Below, piece after piece: positions 16,265 through 24,754 of a stretch of 34,744 bases of DNA. The stretch's first letter is position 1. Each line of letters opens with the position of its first letter. The stretch is from Ignavibacteria bacterium (GTDB lineage: Bacteria; Bacteroidota; Ignavibacteria; UBA10030; UBA6906). Made by a program: the position numbers and the translations under genes. The stretch spans positions 1 through 34,744 of the forward strand of contig QKGJ01000362.1 of assembly GCA_003251275.1 (NCBI GenBank), read 5' to 3'. Under the pieces are notes generated by a model. The model had not been told where the DNA came from and ran no database searches. It saw nothing but the letters and a program-made list of their open reading frames with translations.

Positions 16265-17335
16265 ATGAGATCACGTCGAACCACTGCTCTACGAAAAGAA
16301 CTAACGCGACTTCGGCTGGATGCACTTCTGATTACTTCCAACAGGAATATTCGGTACCTGACCGGATTCACCGGTTCCAATGCGCTATGTGTCTTGACCA
16401 ATAATGGACAGTATTTTGTTACTGACTCAAGATATACTATTCAGTCTCGGGCTGAGGTAAGAGGATGGAAGCGGTTTATTGCTGCCGATTCGCTTGCGGG
16501 GGAGGTCGTTCGACGAAAGCTTCTTGTCGATTCCCGGCGACTCGGATTTGAGAGTTCCCATCTTGATTTTGCGCGCTACCGAGCGTACAGACGCGAGTTC
16601 AAAAAACAATCACTGGTTGCGACAGATGGAATCATCGAGGAGTTGGGCATTGCCAAATCGGCAACAGAGCTTGCTCGAATAAAGCGCGCAGCTGCAATTA
16701 CGGATCGCGTGTTCAAAGAGATACTCAGAGAGATCCGGCCGGGCGTGAGCGAACTCGACATTTCCGCAGAGATTTCGTACCGTCAACGGCGACATGGGGC
16801 GGACAAGGATGCGTTCGACCCGATTGTGGCAAGCGGTAAACGAAGCGCGTTGCCGCACGCACGCGCCTCGAAGAAAAAGTTCAAAGCAGGTGAAGGGATT
16901 GTCCTTGACTTCGGATGCACAGTCGAAGGTTATCATTCCGATCTTACGAGAACAGTATTCATCGGGAGCGTCTCTCGTAAGATGAGGGAGATCTATACTC
17001 TTGTGCGTGCTGCGCAGACAAACGCAATCCAGGCGACACGATCGGATCTTGAGGCGAGAGCTCTGGACGCTGTAGCACGGAAGACGATCAGCGATGGTGG
17101 GTGGGGGCGCTACTTTGTTCATTCACTCGGACACGGTCTCGGTCTTGATGTTCACGAGGCGCCCCGGATTTCGTCTCTCAGCAGGGATACATTGGTGCCG
17201 GGGTGCGTCATCACAATAGAGCCCGGAGTATACATCCCGAACCTTGGCGGAGTGCGGATTGAGGATGATGTTGTTGTCACCAAGCGGGGGTGCGATCTCC
17301 TTACTCGTTCCTCGAAAGAATTAATCATACTCTAG
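16265..17335 (+). CDS. M24 family metallopeptidase (Xaa-Pro aminopeptidase-like)
   Basis: This 356-residue cytosolic 'pita-bread' metallopeptidase likely removes N-terminal residues in front of proline. An N-terminal creatinase-like domain (NIRYLTGFTGSNALCVLT) precedes the catalytic domain. Metal ligands are visible: two Asp in LDFGCTVEGYHSDLTRT, His in HSLGHGLGLDVHE, Glu in ITIEPGVYIP and Glu in GVRIEDDVVV. Length is typical for short PepQ/YpdF-like members; dipeptidase and aminopeptidase activity cannot be told apart by eye. GGAG lies six bases before the ATG, and the gap to guaB is 11 bp, so the two genes are probably cotranscribed. Confidence 0.93.
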   Translation: MRSRRTTALRKELTRLRLDALLITSNRNIRYLTGFTGSNALCVLTNNGQYFVTDSRYTIQSRAEVRGWKRFIAADSLAGEVVRRKLLVDSRRLGFESSHLDFARYRAYRREFKKQSLVATDGIIEELGIAKSATELARIKRAAAITDRVFKEILREIRPGVSELDISAEISYRQRRHGADKDAFDPIVASGKRSALPHARASKKKFKAGEGIVLDFGCTVEGYHSDLTRTVFIGSVSRKMREIYTLVRAAQTNAIQATRSDLEARALDAVARKTISDGGWGRYFVHSLGHGLGLDVHEAPRISSLSRDTLVPGCVITIEPGVYIPNLGGVRIEDDVVVTKRGCDLLTRSSKELIIL

Positions 17336-17347
17336 CCTTCTTCGACT

Positions 17348-18625
17348 GTGCAAACATCCGAATCCCGCCGTGTCCTCATCGTTGCATATTACTTTCCACC
17401 ATTCGGCTTAAGCGGTGTTCAGCGAACGCTTAAGTTTGTGAAATACCTTCCACAGTTTGGGTGGGAACCGACCGTTCTTACCGTTGATCCGGTGGGATAT
17501 GTTGCGCATGATGAGTCGCTGCTTGAAGATCTTTCCTCAACGGAAGTTCGTATTGTCCGAACAGGTGCGGCAGGACCTGGCAAACTCTTTGCCAATCGAG
17601 AAGTCAAGCTACCGTCCGAGCGCATGCGGAAATTCCTGAGCAGAGTGAGCGATACATTCTTCATCCCCGACAACAAAATAGGTTGGAAGCATCAGGCAGT
17701 GGCGAGAGGAATGGAGTTGCATGGCGAAAAGCCGTTCGACCTTCTTTTTGCAACGGCTCCCCCCTTCACCGACTTCCTCATCGGCGAGGTCCTCAAGAAG
17801 TATACGTCGCTGCCTCTGGTGTTTGATTATCGTGATCCGTGGGTTGAGTATCCGTTCAAGTTCTTCCCGACACCGTATCACAAATGGAGAAATATTGTTC
17901 TGGAGCGTCGCGCGCTTCGGGCAAGCAGTCATGTCGTCACCACGAATCGACGGGTCAAGGAACTTCTTATCCAGCGACACCCGTTCCTTACCCATCACGA
18001 TATCGACATTATTCCCCAGGGGTTCGATCCGGATGATTTCACGTCGCTGGAAAAACCGGAGAAACGGGCAACCGGAAGGATGAGAATAACATACGCCGGG
18101 ATCTTCTGGGAAGATCGCGTTCCCGATTACTTCCTGCAGGCCCTGCACGATGTTTTCATTGAACGCGAAGATATCCGTGGAAACATAGAGGCTCGATTCA
18201 TCGGCCATTTCCGAGACGAGAATATGACCCGTGTTCGGCAACTTCATCTGGAAGAGGCCGTGACGGTGACCGGGTATCTCGCCCACCGAGCATGTGTGCA
18301 AGAATTGGTCGAGTCAGATGTGCTCTGGATGATCGTCGGTGACGACCTCGGCTCACCGGGGAAGGTGTACGAATATATTGGTGCAGGCAAACCGATCCTG
18401 GGATGTGTACCGGAAGGTTTTCTCAAAAACACCATTCTTGAGGCAGCCGGAGTAGTTGTTCCCCCGAAGGATGTGCAGGGAATAAAACGTGCGATCATAG
18501 AGTTGTATGAAAAGTTTCGGAAAAAAAAACTCGAGTATCCCTCCAAAGATGTAATGGACCGATACAACCGATTTCAGCTCACCGGAAATCTTGTGAAGTT
18601 GTTTGAATCTCTGATGGATCATTGA
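17348..18625 (+). CDS. Glycosyltransferase of the GT4/GT-B type
   Basis: This 425-residue protein has a GT-B layout. The N-terminal half contains VLIVAYYFPPFGLSGVQRT, the Gly-rich loop common to GT4 enzymes of polysaccharide synthesis, and LVFDYRDPWVEYPF. The C-terminal nucleotide-binding half contains RMRITYAGIFWEDR, VTVTGYLAHRACVQEL and the E-x7-E region GSPGKVYEYIGAGKPILG. Donor and acceptor cannot be read from sequence; cell-surface polysaccharide, lipopolysaccharide or glycolipid synthesis is likely. No transmembrane segments are evident. The start is GTG, 12 bp after the peptidase stop, with no clear ribosome-binding site. The stop is directly followed by the purD ATG. Confidence 0.88.
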   Translation: MQTSESRRVLIVAYYFPPFGLSGVQRTLKFVKYLPQFGWEPTVLTVDPVGYVAHDESLLEDLSSTEVRIVRTGAAGPGKLFANREVKLPSERMRKFLSRVSDTFFIPDNKIGWKHQAVARGMELHGEKPFDLLFATAPPFTDFLIGEVLKKYTSLPLVFDYRDPWVEYPFKFFPTPYHKWRNIVLERRALRASSHVVTTNRRVKELLIQRHPFLTHHDIDIIPQGFDPDDFTSLEKPEKRATGRMRITYAGIFWEDRVPDYFLQALHDVFIEREDIRGNIEARFIGHFRDENMTRVRQLHLEEAVTVTGYLAHRACVQELVESDVLWMIVGDDLGSPGKVYEYIGAGKPILGCVPEGFLKNTILEAAGVVVPPKDVQGIKRAIIELYEKFRKKKLEYPSKDVMDRYNRFQLTGNLVKLFESLMDH

Positions 18626-19900
18626 ATGAACATCCTTGTTATTGGGTCTGGTGGAAGAGAGCATGCTCTTGTCTGGAAGATCCGCCAAAGTCCTCAGGTG
18701 AAAAAAGTGTTTTGTGCTCCGGGAAACGCGGGCATTGCATCGATCGCGGAATGCATGCCAATCAAACCGACTGACATCGAGGCGCTCCTAAATCTGGTAG
18801 TGGAGAAGGCCGTTGGTCTCACGGTGGTTGGTCCGGAACAACCGCTTGCAGAAGGAATTGTCGACAGGTTCCAAGTGAACGGGCACTATGCTTTTGGTCC
18901 TACGAAAGAAGCGGCTCAATTGGAATGGAGCAAAGGATTTGCCAAAGAATTCATGAAACGGCACGGCATTCCGACTGCCCATTATGAAGTGTTTGAAGCC
19001 GGCCAAAAACACGAAGCGAAAGAATACCTGAAGAGTATTAAGTTCCCGTGCGTACTCAAAGCCGACGGGTTGGCTGCGGGTAAGGGAGTTGTGATTTGTC
19101 GTCAGATGAAGGAGGCTGCGCAAACCCTTGATATGATGCTCGATGGCTCTTCGTTTGGGGAAGCGGGGAGGTCGGTTGTTATCGAAGAATTCATGGAAGG
19201 TGTAGAGGCTTCTATATTTGTACTGACCGACGGTCAGCACTACGTGACTCTGCCGCCGGCACAAGATCACAAGCGCGTGTTTGACAATGATGAGGGAAAA
19301 AACACGGGGGGCATGGGTGCGTATGCGCCGGCACCTGTCGTTACGTCTGAATTGAGCAGAACCATTCAAAACCGGATAGTCGAACCCACCATTCATGGGA
19401 TGAGAGAAGAAGGAAAGCGATACACGGGATGCCTCTATGTTGGCATAATGGTGACCTCCTCCGGTCCGAAAGTGGTTGAGTATAATTGCCGATTTGGGGA
19501 TCCTGAGACACAAGTTGTACTTCCAATTCTTGATACTGATCTGGTTGATCTTCTGCTGAAGACCTGCACCGGCGAGTTGGATACCCAAAATCTCGTTTCT
19601 TCCGACCGTGCAGCTGTGTGCGTGGTAGCGGCATCTGGCGGCTATCCTGACCGATTTGAGACCGGTAAGAGGATTACCGGCGTCGCGGAAGCAGAAGCGC
19701 TCAGTCAGATTTTTCACTCCGGCACCAGACTTCAACATGGGCAATTGTTAACCGACGGAGGACGAGTTCTTGGTGTCACAGCCATCGATCAAAACGGAAA
19801 TCTGAAGGAAGCGGTGAGCAAGGTCTACGAAGCCATCTCAAGAATTCAGTTTGACGGCATGCACTATCGTCGGGACATTGCGAGGAGGGCAATCCATTGA
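18626..19900 (+). CDS. purD: Phosphoribosylamine-glycine ligase
   Basis: PurD (GAR synthetase) joins phosphoribosylamine and glycine using ATP, the second step of purine synthesis. The 424-residue protein begins NILVIGSGGREHALVWKI. It carries the ATP-grasp segments FPCVLKADGLAAGKGVVIC, VVIEEFMEGVEASIFVLTDG and DNDEGKNTGGMGAYAPAP, and the metal-binding YNCRFGDPETQVVLP. Length and motifs are normal. The ATG directly abuts the preceding glycosyltransferase stop (TGAATG), so the two are translationally coupled although functionally unrelated. A 68-bp gap follows. Confidence 0.97.
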   Translation: MNILVIGSGGREHALVWKIRQSPQVKKVFCAPGNAGIASIAECMPIKPTDIEALLNLVVEKAVGLTVVGPEQPLAEGIVDRFQVNGHYAFGPTKEAAQLEWSKGFAKEFMKRHGIPTAHYEVFEAGQKHEAKEYLKSIKFPCVLKADGLAAGKGVVICRQMKEAAQTLDMMLDGSSFGEAGRSVVIEEFMEGVEASIFVLTDGQHYVTLPPAQDHKRVFDNDEGKNTGGMGAYAPAPVVTSELSRTIQNRIVEPTIHGMREEGKRYTGCLYVGIMVTSSGPKVVEYNCRFGDPETQVVLPILDTDLVDLLLKTCTGELDTQNLVSSDRAAVCVVAASGGYPDRFETGKRITGVAEAEALSQIFHSGTRLQHGQLLTDGGRVLGVTAIDQNGNLKEAVSKVYEAISRIQFDGMHYRRDIARRAIH

Positions 19901-19968
19901 CAATCACAGATGGCCTTTGGGAGAATTCAGGTTCATCTATATTCAGCCTTTGAAAGGACGGAACACAC

Positions 19969-20901
19969 GTGAACATCCTAGTAACCGGCGGAGCCGGATT
20001 TATCGGTTCGCACATTGTGGATGCGTACATCGAGGCAGGCCATCGCGTTGTCATTGCCGACGATCTTAGCACAGGTTTGCGAGAAAACCTGAATCCAGCG
20101 GCGCAATTCGTGGAGCTGGACATCCGTGATGACCGGTCGGTCGAGGATCTCTTCAAAAGCACCCGGTTTGATATCCTGAATCATCAGGCCGCACAGATGG
20201 ATGTGCGAAGGTCGGTTGCCGATCCTGCATTTGATGCGTCGGTTAATATAATAGGCATGTTGCATTTGCTGGAGTGCTGCGTGCGCTATGGGGTACGCAA
20301 AGTCATATTTGCCTCAAGCGGGGGTGCGATTTACGGAGAACAGGAGTATTTCCCGGCCGATGAAAAACACCCGCTCCATCCAATCTCCCCCTACGGCGTT
20401 GCGAAACTGACAACAGAAAACTACCTCCACTACTATGATGCAGTCCATCAGATACAGTCGGTGTGCCTGCGTTATGGAAATGTCTACGGGCCTCGTCAGA
20501 ATCCAAAAGGCGAGGCCGGAGTGATTGCGATCTTTGCATCGAAAATGCTAAAGGGGGAACAACCCATTGTAAACGGAGATGGAGGGCAAACGCGGGACTA
20601 CGTGTTCGTTTCAGACGTGGTTCAGGCGAATGTTCTTGCACTCGACTGCTCGTCGAGCGACACGTTCAATGTGGGAGCGGGGATCGAGACGAATGTCAAC
20701 GAGTTGTTCCAGCATGTTAAGAGACTTATGGGGTCACCCGCACGTGAGGAGCATGGCCCCGCGAAGGCGGGAGAGCAGCGGAGAAGCGTGTTGAGCAATG
20801 AAAAAATTGCAAGCCAACTTGGATGGAGGCAGAGCGTTTCTCTCTCCGATGGTCTTGCAAAGACGGTTGAATTCTACAGGACACCTGGCAGGAATGGCTA
20901 A
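19969..20901 (+). CDS. NAD-dependent epimerase/dehydratase (UDP-glucose 4-epimerase-like)
   Basis: This 310-residue extended short-chain dehydrogenase acts on nucleotide sugars. Features are the NAD-binding GGAGFIGSH near the start, the active-site Ser stretch FASSGGAIYGE, the catalytic Tyr-x3-Lys in SPYGVAKLTTENYL, LRYGNVYGPRQNP, and the substrate-loop segment GDGGQTRDYVFVSDV. It most resembles the GalE-like bacterial and archaeal proteins; 4-epimerisation of UDP-glucose or a related sugar is likely but not proven. The GTG start has AAAGGACG upstream. TTGACA at 19897-19902, overlapping the purD stop, could be a -35 but its -10 is poor. The end overlaps the meaB start by 8 bp. Confidence 0.9.
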   Translation: MNILVTGGAGFIGSHIVDAYIEAGHRVVIADDLSTGLRENLNPAAQFVELDIRDDRSVEDLFKSTRFDILNHQAAQMDVRRSVADPAFDASVNIIGMLHLLECCVRYGVRKVIFASSGGAIYGEQEYFPADEKHPLHPISPYGVAKLTTENYLHYYDAVHQIQSVCLRYGNVYGPRQNPKGEAGVIAIFASKMLKGEQPIVNGDGGQTRDYVFVSDVVQANVLALDCSSSDTFNVGAGIETNVNELFQHVKRLMGSPAREEHGPAKAGEQRRSVLSNEKIASQLGWRQSVSLSDGLAKTVEFYRTPGRNG

Positions 20902-21841
20902 GCATTTCCCCGACATCGAAATGCTGTTCAAAGGAGACCGGCTTGCAATCTCCCGCGCAATTTCATCAGTCGAGAACGAATCTCCTGAATCGCAGGCGCT
21001 GTTGAAGAGAGTGTTTTCGCAAACGGGACGGGCTTATCGGATCGGAATCACCGGACCTCCCGGTGCAGGAAAAAGCACAATTGCCAATAAGCTTGCCCAA
21101 CTTTATCGGGGACAGGGACTCAGTATCGGTATCATAGCGGTAGATCCGACAAGCCCGTTTAGTGGTGGCGCCTTGCTCGGAGATCGAGTCCGGATGATTG
21201 ATGTGGAACTGGACGACGGAGTGTTCATTCGAAGTATGGCGTCGCGGGGGAGCCTTGGTGGGTTAAGCAAGAAAGCAATCGAGGCGGTCGACGTCCTTGA
21301 TGCTGCCGGGAAGGACATCGTTATTATGGAAACGGTGGGTGTCGGACAATCCGAGCTGGATATTGCCGGTGCGGCAGATACGACAGTAGTTGTTCTGGTC
21401 CCTGAGTCGGGTGACTCCATTCAAGCGATGAAGGCCGGCTTAATGGAGATTGCTGACTTTTTTGTCCTGAACAAGGCAGATCGGGCGGGAGCGGAACAGG
21501 CCGTGATGTCCATAAAAATGATTCTTTCGTTCAAGGAACAACCGGAGTGGACCTCCGATGTGTTGAAGGTTGTCGCGAGTGAAGGAAAGGGGATCGATTC
21601 CATTGCCGAGAAGATCCGACAACACCGAGAATTCCTCATGCAGAATGACCGCCTCACGAAAAAGCGACGGTTGAGGCTTGAGGATCGAATTCGAACTCTT
21701 GTGGCTGATCGGCTCAAAGTTGATTTTTGGGATCGGGCCAGAAGTAGTCTTCTTGAGAAGAAGATGGCTGACGTGATGAAGTTTAGCACCACTCCATACG
21801 ATGTAGCTGAGGATTTAATAGAACACTTTCGTACAATGTAA
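20894..21841 (+). CDS. meaB: Methylmalonyl-CoA mutase-associated GTPase MeaB
   Basis: MeaB (ArgK family) is a G3E-related GTPase that gates cofactor loading and protects B12-dependent methylmalonyl-CoA mutase. With the start at 20894 the protein has 315 residues, close to family length. It shows Walker A GPPGAGKS (54-61), AVDPTSPFSGGALLGDRVRM, the switch-like ETVGVGQSE (146-154) and the guanine-specificity NKAD (194-197). A longer frame from 20798 lies inside the epimerase gene and is rejected, since homology begins at MAKHFPDIEMLF. The start overlaps the epimerase stop by 8 bp. The mutase itself is not in the window. Together with the downstream dehydrogenase and carboxylase it suggests propionyl-CoA handling. 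Confidence 0.95.
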   Translation: MAKHFPDIEMLFKGDRLAISRAISSVENESPESQALLKRVFSQTGRAYRIGITGPPGAGKSTIANKLAQLYRGQGLSIGIIAVDPTSPFSGGALLGDRVRMIDVELDDGVFIRSMASRGSLGGLSKKAIEAVDVLDAAGKDIVIMETVGVGQSELDIAGAADTTVVVLVPESGDSIQAMKAGLMEIADFFVLNKADRAGAEQAVMSIKMILSFKEQPEWTSDVLKVVASEGKGIDSIAEKIRQHREFLMQNDRLTKKRRLRLEDRIRTLVADRLKVDFWDRARSSLLEKKMADVMKFSTTPYDVAEDLIEHFRTM

Positions 21842-21894
21842 TATCCATGCGGGCCGGGTTCGACGGCACGCATCAATACTGAGGAGAGTTTTTT

Positions 21895-23067
21895 ATGGGT
21901 ACAGACACCACCGCACCGGAGAGTCTTGCGTTTGAAATGACCGAAAATCAGAAGGCTGTCCAGGAACTTGCTCGCAATTTTGCTGAGAAAGAGATGCGTC
22001 CAACGGTTCTGCAGTACGACGAGTCGCAGGAATTTCCCGCAGCGATTGTACAAAGGCTCGCCGTTTTGGGGTTTTTGGGAATTACCTGGCCGGAAGAACT
22101 CGAGGGTGCCGGGCTGACGGATCTTGAGAGCATAGTGATTATCGAGGAGATTGCGAAAGTTGATCCGTCTGTTGCGCTGACCGTTGCATCTCATAACAGT
22201 CTCTGTACCGGTCACATAATGTCATTTGCGAGCGAGGAACAAAAGAAAAAGTATGTTCCTGACCTTGCATCCGGCAGAAAGCTGGGTGCGTGGGGATTGA
22301 CTGAACCGGGATCGGGAAGCGACTCCGGCGCGATGAAAACTTTTGCCAGGCGTGATGGAAAGGACTGGATTATCGATGGGGGGAAGACATTCATTACACA
22401 GGGCTCGGTTGGATCGACATATGTTGTTATGGCAATGACTGATCGCGCTAAGGGGAAGTCCAGTATTTCAGCGTTCGTTCTTGAAAAGGGCATGAAAGGG
22501 TTCACGATCGGGAAAAAGGAAAACAAGCTGGGCATGCGTTGCAGCGATACGGCCACGCTGAACTTTGAGAACGTCCGCGTGCCGGGCGAAAATCTCATTG
22601 GTGAAGTGGGGGAAGGGTTCAAGCAGGCGTTGACAGTTCTTGACGGGGGGAGAGTTGGTATTGCAGCGCTTTCCGTTGGGATTGCCCAGGGTGCGCTGGA
22701 TGCAAGCCTCAAATACGCAAAAGAGAGGATACAGTTCGGAAAGTCATTGAGCGAGTTTCAGGCGATCCAATGGAAACTTGCCGATATGGCCACGGAGATC
22801 GACGCCGCTCGATTGCTTACACAGAAGGCAGCCTGGTTGAAGACCGCAGGCAAGGATATCAATCTTGCCGCGGCACAGGCAAAGTACTTTGCAAGTGAGG
22901 CAGCCGTTCGCGCAACGAACGAGGCCATACAAATTCATGGAGGCTATGGTTTTATTAAGGAGTTTCCTGTCGAAAAACTTTATCGGGACGTAAAACTCAT
23001 GACGATCGGCGAAGGCACCTCCGAAGTCCAAAAAATGGTTATCGCCAGAAACTTACTTCTCGATTAG
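21895..23067 (+). CDS. Acyl-CoA dehydrogenase (short-chain/butyryl-CoA type)
   Basis: This 390-residue flavoprotein introduces a double bond into an acyl-CoA and passes electrons to ETF. It has the usual segments: GITWPEELEGAGLTDLESIV, the FAD-binding LGAWGLTEPGSGSDSGAM and TFITQGSVGSTYVVMAMTD, IQFGKSLSEFQAIQWKLADM, IHGGYGFIKEFPVEKLYRD, and TIGEGTSEVQ with the catalytic Glu. The chain-length range cannot be fixed; short or branched-chain (isovaleryl-, butyryl-) substrates would fit the neighbouring carboxyltransferase. A strong ribosome-binding site GAGGAGAG precedes the ATG. It shares only family-level similarity with the dehydrogenase at 13594. It is followed after 21 bp by the carboxyltransferase gene and is probably cotranscribed with it. 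Confidence 0.92.
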   Translation: MGTDTTAPESLAFEMTENQKAVQELARNFAEKEMRPTVLQYDESQEFPAAIVQRLAVLGFLGITWPEELEGAGLTDLESIVIIEEIAKVDPSVALTVASHNSLCTGHIMSFASEEQKKKYVPDLASGRKLGAWGLTEPGSGSDSGAMKTFARRDGKDWIIDGGKTFITQGSVGSTYVVMAMTDRAKGKSSISAFVLEKGMKGFTIGKKENKLGMRCSDTATLNFENVRVPGENLIGEVGEGFKQALTVLDGGRVGIAALSVGIAQGALDASLKYAKERIQFGKSLSEFQAIQWKLADMATEIDAARLLTQKAAWLKTAGKDINLAAAQAKYFASEAAVRATNEAIQIHGGYGFIKEFPVEKLYRDVKLMTIGEGTSEVQKMVIARNLLLD

Positions 23068-23088
23068 AACAAGAATAACCGCCCCCCT

Positions 23089-24744
23089 ATGACTCTTATC
23101 GGTTCCAAGATCCAAAAAGACGCCGCTTTTGAGAAGAACCAGGAACGCCTTTCTGAGATGATCAAACATCTCCACAGCGCAGGCGAGCATACCAAATTGG
23201 GAGGTGGAAAGAAACGGATAGAAAAGCTTCACCGGCAAAAAAAACTTGGCGCACGAGAGCGGATTGAGAAGCTGATTGACCCGGGGAGCACTTTTGTTGA
23301 AGTTGGTCTTTTTGCAGGTTATGAAATGTACGAAGAAGAGGGAGGAGCGCCTTCATCGGGAACGGTATTTGGGGTCGGAATCATCCATGGGCGTGAAGTG
23401 GTCATTGTTGCCAATGACGCCACCGTGAAAGCAGGGGCATGGTTCCCGATCACGTGTAAGAAGAATCTTCGTGCACAAGAAATCTCCATGGAGAACAAAC
23501 TCCCCATTATTTATCTCGTTGATTCCGCAGGAGTGTTTCTTCCGTTGCAGAGCGAGATCTTTCCCGACAAAGAACATTTCGGTCGGATCTTCAGGAACAA
23601 TGCGGTGATGAGTTCGATGGGGATCGTTCAAATCGCGGCGATCATGGGACCCTGCGTTGCAGGGGGTGCGTACCTTCCCATTATGAGCGATGAAGCACTT
23701 ATTGTTGATGGGACGGGGAGTGTTTTTCTCGCAGGGTCCTATCTCGTGAAAGCCGCAATCGGCGAGGAGATCCAGAACGAAGAACTTGGTGGGGCAATGG
23801 TGCATTGTGAGATCAGCGGCGTAACTGATCATCGGATGGCAAACGATGACGAGTGCCTGGCGAAAATACGGAGTATTGTGAACAAGCTTGGCGCCCGTCC
23901 CAAGGCCCTGTTTGACCGCGCGGAACCGGTTCCACCGAAATTCTCGCCTGACGAGATATACGGGCTTCTCCCCGTCGAGAGGACAAAGCCGTACGATATG
24001 CACCAAATACTTGCCCGCATTGCTGATGGCAGCGAGTTAGATGAGTACAAGGAGGGATATGGAAAATCTGTTATTACCGGTTACGCGAGAATTGATGGAT
24101 GGGCAGTTGGTATTGTGGCGAACCAGCGATCTGTGGTAAAGACGAAAAAGGGGGAGATGCAAGTGGGAGGGGTAATCTACAGCGATAGCGCTGACAAGGC
24201 AGCGCGTTTTATTCTCAACTGCAATCAGAAGCGGATACCATTGGTATTTTTCCAGGACGTCACAGGGTTTATGGTGGGAAGCAGAGCGGAACACGGAGGC
24301 ATCATCAAAGATGGTGCAAAGATGGTAAATGCAGTTGCAAACTCTGTTGTGCCAAAGTTTACCTTCATCGTGGGAAATAGTTACGGCGCTGGTAATTACG
24401 CCATGTGCGGCAAGGCGTATGACCCGCGTCTGATCTATGCATGGCCGACGGCGCAAATAGCGGTGATGGGTGGAAAACAAGCGAGCGAAACACTGCTGAG
24501 CATCAAAGTGCAGCAAATGGAAAAAGGGGGAAAGCACATTACGCCGGATGAACAGGCGCAACTTCTTGCCGATATCCAGGCGCGCTATGAACGTGAGACG
24601 GATCCATTCTATGCCGCTGCCCGACTCTGGGTGGATGGCATTATTGATCCGCTTGACACCCGTTTGATTGTTTCCCGTGGTATGGCGATGGCTATCAACA
24701 ATCCGGACATACCTTCCTTCAATCCCGGCGTCATTCAAACCTGA
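23089..24744 (+). CDS. Acyl-CoA carboxylase carboxyltransferase (beta) subunit
   Basis: This 551-residue protein is the carboxyltransferase half of a biotin-dependent acyl-CoA carboxylase. It transfers carboxyl from biotin to an acyl-CoA. The two crotonase-like halves are visible: the N-terminal half with YLVDSAGVFLPLQSEIFPD, GRIFRNNAVMSSMGI, GPCVAGGAYLPIMSDEA and the C-terminal half with FFQDVTGFMVGSRAEHGGI, VGNSYGAGNYAMCGKAYDP and AQIAVMGGKQASE. The pattern is closest to methylcrotonyl-CoA carboxylase beta and to the generic Bacteroidota enzyme, so leucine breakdown or propionyl-CoA carboxylation are both possible. The biotin carboxylase/carrier subunit is not nearby. The stop is 10 bp before the secreted-protein start. 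Confidence 0.92.
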   Translation: MTLIGSKIQKDAAFEKNQERLSEMIKHLHSAGEHTKLGGGKKRIEKLHRQKKLGARERIEKLIDPGSTFVEVGLFAGYEMYEEEGGAPSSGTVFGVGIIHGREVVIVANDATVKAGAWFPITCKKNLRAQEISMENKLPIIYLVDSAGVFLPLQSEIFPDKEHFGRIFRNNAVMSSMGIVQIAAIMGPCVAGGAYLPIMSDEALIVDGTGSVFLAGSYLVKAAIGEEIQNEELGGAMVHCEISGVTDHRMANDDECLAKIRSIVNKLGARPKALFDRAEPVPPKFSPDEIYGLLPVERTKPYDMHQILARIADGSELDEYKEGYGKSVITGYARIDGWAVGIVANQRSVVKTKKGEMQVGGVIYSDSADKAARFILNCNQKRIPLVFFQDVTGFMVGSRAEHGGIIKDGAKMVNAVANSVVPKFTFIVGNSYGAGNYAMCGKAYDPRLIYAWPTAQIAVMGGKQASETLLSIKVQQMEKGGKHITPDEQAQLLADIQARYERETDPFYAAARLWVDGIIDPLDTRLIVSRGMAMAINNPDIPSFNPGVIQT

Positions 24745-24754
24745 CGAACGAATC

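Noticed and set aside
18788-19744. 318-codon open frame on the minus strand
   Set aside because: It is antisense to purD, whose motifs are complete; no ribosome-binding site or family pattern supports it.
20798-20893. Upstream start for meaB
   Set aside because: The extra 32 residues lie within the epimerase coding sequence and match no MeaB N-terminus; the ATG at 20894 fits the family length.
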